Origin: Magnolia sinica
Lineage: Eukaryota > Streptophyta > Magnoliopsida > Magnoliales > Magnoliaceae
Direction: 5' to 3'
DNA length: 64,000 bases
NCBI RefSeq assembly: GCF_029962835.1
Contig: NC_080588.1
Location: 17,068,001 to 17,132,000, forward strand
The notes beneath the pieces were generated by a model that ran no database searches, was not told the DNA's origin, and saw nothing but the letters and a program-made list of their open reading frames with translations. Position 1 is the first letter of the stretch, and each line of letters starts with the position of its first letter. The translations under genes and the position numbers were made by a program. Of this stretch, positions 62,012 to 64,000 are shown in pieces.

Positions 62012-62330
62012 CTAAAGAAATGAAAATTCATATCGATCATGCGAGCTTTCAAGTTCATCTCCCTTGGATAATTTTTGCATTATGCTCGAGAGGGTCCAAG
62101 CTCCAGCATCGCCATCTGCTGAACATCTGGATGGGAGAACCCGACCCCGGGGCTTTTCCGGCGGAGTCTCCGTCCCAAAGACCTCTGGCGGGAGGTCTCT
62201 TATAGTCGGAGCAACGGATTCCGCTGCCATGGAAGGGTCCTGCTTTAGCTGCTTCGGTGGAAACTGCACCAGGCGGCGGCGTTGGAGAATCTCAGTATAG
62301 GAAGAGGAGCCGGAGCTAGGGTTTTCTATG
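62012..62330 (-). pseudogene. Captured 5' exon with possible promoter/UTR
   Basis: The minus-strand frame contains MAAESVAPTIRDLPPEVFGT and ends KLSKGDELESSHDRYEFSFL at a stop. Upstream (62331-62450) are AAACCCTAG words and pyrimidine-rich UTR-like sequence, as at plant gene starts. It could supply transcription for the line of captured exons. I cannot name the source gene. Confidence 0.5.
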
Positions 62331-62540
62331 AAAAAAAAAGGATGGACGATCGAGGTGTGAAAATCCCAAGGGAAACCCTAGAAAGAGAACGAAGATCTCT
62401 CTCACTCGAGTCGGGGAAAAAGCGGTGCACCTGCAAATTTATATTTCGGAATTAGACTTTTGGCCTCGGTTCCTATAATACCGAGGCTAAAAAGCAGACG
62501 TTTGGCCTCGGTTCCTATGCAACTAAGGCTAAGAAGTCCG

Positions 62541-62940
62541 ATTTCATTTCAACTTTTTTAATTTTTTTTCAAAATTTTCAATTATTTGAAAATTCTCAAT
62601 TTAAAAAAAATTTCTAATTTTTTTCAAGATTCTCAAGTTCAAAATTCTTATTTTTTTTCCAAAAATTTCAAAGATTTTCAAATTTTTTAATTTTTTTAAA
62701 ATTCTCAATTTAAAAAAAAATTCATACTTTTTCATAATTATCATTTTTTTATTCTTAATTTTTCAAAAAAAAATCTTAATTTTTTAGAAGTTCTTAAAAA
62801 TTTAAAAAATTCTTAAGTTCTTAAAAAAATTCAAAATTCAAATCTTTTTCAAAACTCTCAATTTTTTCACAATTGTCAAAAAATTTTAAAATTATTAATT
62901 CTTTCAATATTCTCAATTTTTTAAAAAATATTCTTAAATG
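62541..62940. other. AT-rich stretch with A/T runs
   Basis: Nearly pure A/T with repeated TTCAAAATTCTCAATTTTTT-type words. No gene. It separates the first two right-hand subterminal repeats (62455-62540) from the main array. Confidence 0.8.
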
Positions 62941-64000
62941 TAGACTTTTGGCCTCGGTTCTTATGCAATAGAGGCTAAAAAGTAGACTTTTGGCCTCGGC
63001 TACTATGCAACTGAGGTTAAAATGTAGACTTTTCGCCAGGGTTCTTATGCAACTGAGGCTATTCCTGTGTAACCGAGGCTAAAAAAATAGACTTTTCGCC
63101 TTGGTTCCTATGCAACTAAGGTTAAAAAGTAGACCTTTCGCCTCGGTTCCTATGCAACTGAGGCTAAAAAGTAGACCTTTCGCCTTGGTTCCTATGTAAC
63201 TGAGGCTAAAAATTAGACCTTTTGCCTCGGTTCCTATGTAACTGAGGTTAAAAAGTAGACCTTTCGCCTCGGTTCCTATGCAACTGAGGTTAAAAAGTAG
63301 ACCTTTTGCCTCGGTTCCTATGCAACTGAGGCTAAAAAGTAGACTTTTCGCCTCGGTTCCTATGTAATTGAGGCTAAAGAGTAGATTTTTTACCTCAGTT
63401 CCTATGCGACTGAGGCTACAAATTAGACCTTTCGCCTCGGTTCCTATGCAACTGAGGCTAAAAAGTAGATTTTTTACCTCGGTTCCTATGCAACTGAGGC
63501 TACAAATTAGACCTTTTGCCTCGGTTCCTATGTAACTGAGGCTAAAAAATAGATTTTTCACCTCGGTTCCTATGCAAATGAGGATACAAATTAGACCTTT
63601 CGCCTTGGTTCCTATGCAAATGAGGCTACAAATTAGACCTTTTGCCTCGGTTCCTATGCAACTGAGGCTAAAAAGTAGATTTTTCACCTCGGTTCCTATG
63701 CAACTGAGGCTACAAATTAGACCTTTCGCCTCGGTTCCTATGCAACTGAGGCTAAAAAGTAAACTTTTTGCCTCGGTTCCTATGCAACTGAGGCTAACAA
63801 TTAAACCTTTCACCTCGGTTCCTATGCAACTGAGGCTAAAATGTAGACCTTTCGCCTCGGTTCCTATGCAACCGAGGCTAAAAAGTAAACCTTTCGCCTC
63901 GGTTCCTATGCAATTGAGGCTAAAAAGTAGACTTTTCACCTCGGTTACTATGCAACTGAGGCTAAAAAGTAGACTTTTAGCCTCAGTTCCATAACAACTG
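62941..64000. repeat. 42-bp subterminal repeat array of the CACTA right end
   Basis: About 25 tandem units of 42 bp. Each has CCTCGGTT, a seven-base spacer and AACTGAGG (a short inverted repeat), then TAAAAAGTAGAC and related words. The array runs off the window. As 42 is a multiple of three, it creates a 286-codon open frame on minus (63079-63939) and one on plus (63572-63994), neither a gene. Confidence 0.93.

Larger units (their letters stand above)
56584..64000. mobile_element. Pack-CACTA transposon, right end outside the window
   Basis: Starts CACTACAAGAAAA, the terminal sequence of many plant CACTA (En/Spm) elements. Next to it are subterminal repeats (56597-57020), and a much larger array of the same words starts at 62455 and continues to the window edge. 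Between them (57050-62430) there is no visible CACTA transposase. Instead there are several exons and introns of unrelated host genes, all on the minus strand. The element is therefore non-autonomous and gene-capturing. Confidence 0.85.

Noticed and set aside
63079..63939. 286-codon minus ORF made of repeated CIGTEAKGL units, and the plus ORF 63572-63994
   Set aside because: The 42-bp CACTA subterminal repeat is a multiple of three and lacks stops in these frames; this is a repeat artefact.

Overview
The window looks like plant nuclear DNA made almost wholly of transposable elements. Evidence: chromovirus-type Ty3/gypsy and Ty1/copia polyproteins with tRNA-iMet primer sites, a CACTA transposon with CACTACAAGAAAA ends, and fragments of plant-like housekeeping genes with GT/AG intron borders. 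A large-genome angiosperm fits; I cannot name the species. No intact host gene, rRNA, tRNA or CRISPR array was found.

Left nest (1-26502). A Sirevirus-like Ty1/copia element on the minus strand (copia B, 13796-26502) is the host. Its 3' LTR is cut by a minus-strand Tekay/Del-like gypsy element (gypsy A, 1-13795), which enters from the left edge and has an LTR of about 4.86 kb. The gypsy A pol is split by a 4773-bp solo LTR of a related family (1335-6107, target duplication TCCAC). The copia B gag is split by another solo LTR (20856-24223, target duplication TTTTA). After pol, copia B carries an extra env-position ORF.

Middle (26503-35701). Decayed gypsy LTR/gag fragments (26503 to about 28660) and unassigned DNA are followed by a complete Ty1/copia element (copia C, 29255-35701, target duplication CCTTT). 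Its 1310-codon polyprotein keeps one frame from end to end and has four in-frame stops. The site after its 5' LTR, where a primer-binding site should be, does not match iMet. It is instead complementary, in two adjacent blocks, to the element's own LTR.

Right nest (35702-56156). A ~472-bp tandem unit holds a Mutator-like element with very long, satellite-filled inverted repeats (36216-55308). That element carries a small TIR element (36287-36646, empty site visible in the opposite arm) and a 15.8-kb Tekay-like gypsy element (gypsy B, 38254-54043, target duplication TTATA). The 5' LTR of gypsy B contains an antisense solo LTR of a sister family (41171-44261, target duplication GTGAT), making a multi-kilobase inverted repeat. 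Gypsy B has an extra N-terminal gag domain that resembles the env-position ORF of copia B. A 473-bp TIR element follows (55684-56156).

Right end (56584-64000). A CACTA element runs off the edge. It has no visible transposase. It carries at least four recognisable host-gene pieces (UBR7-like, SNF7/VPS32, DCAF1, DUF829/TMEM53-like) and three unassigned pieces, all on the minus strand, between subterminal repeat arrays built from CCTCGGTT/AACCGAGG words. This is a multi-gene Pack-CACTA.

Coding remains show mostly C-to-T/G-to-A damage (Gln or Trp codons to stops, Cys to Tyr), as expected of methylated, silenced repeats.
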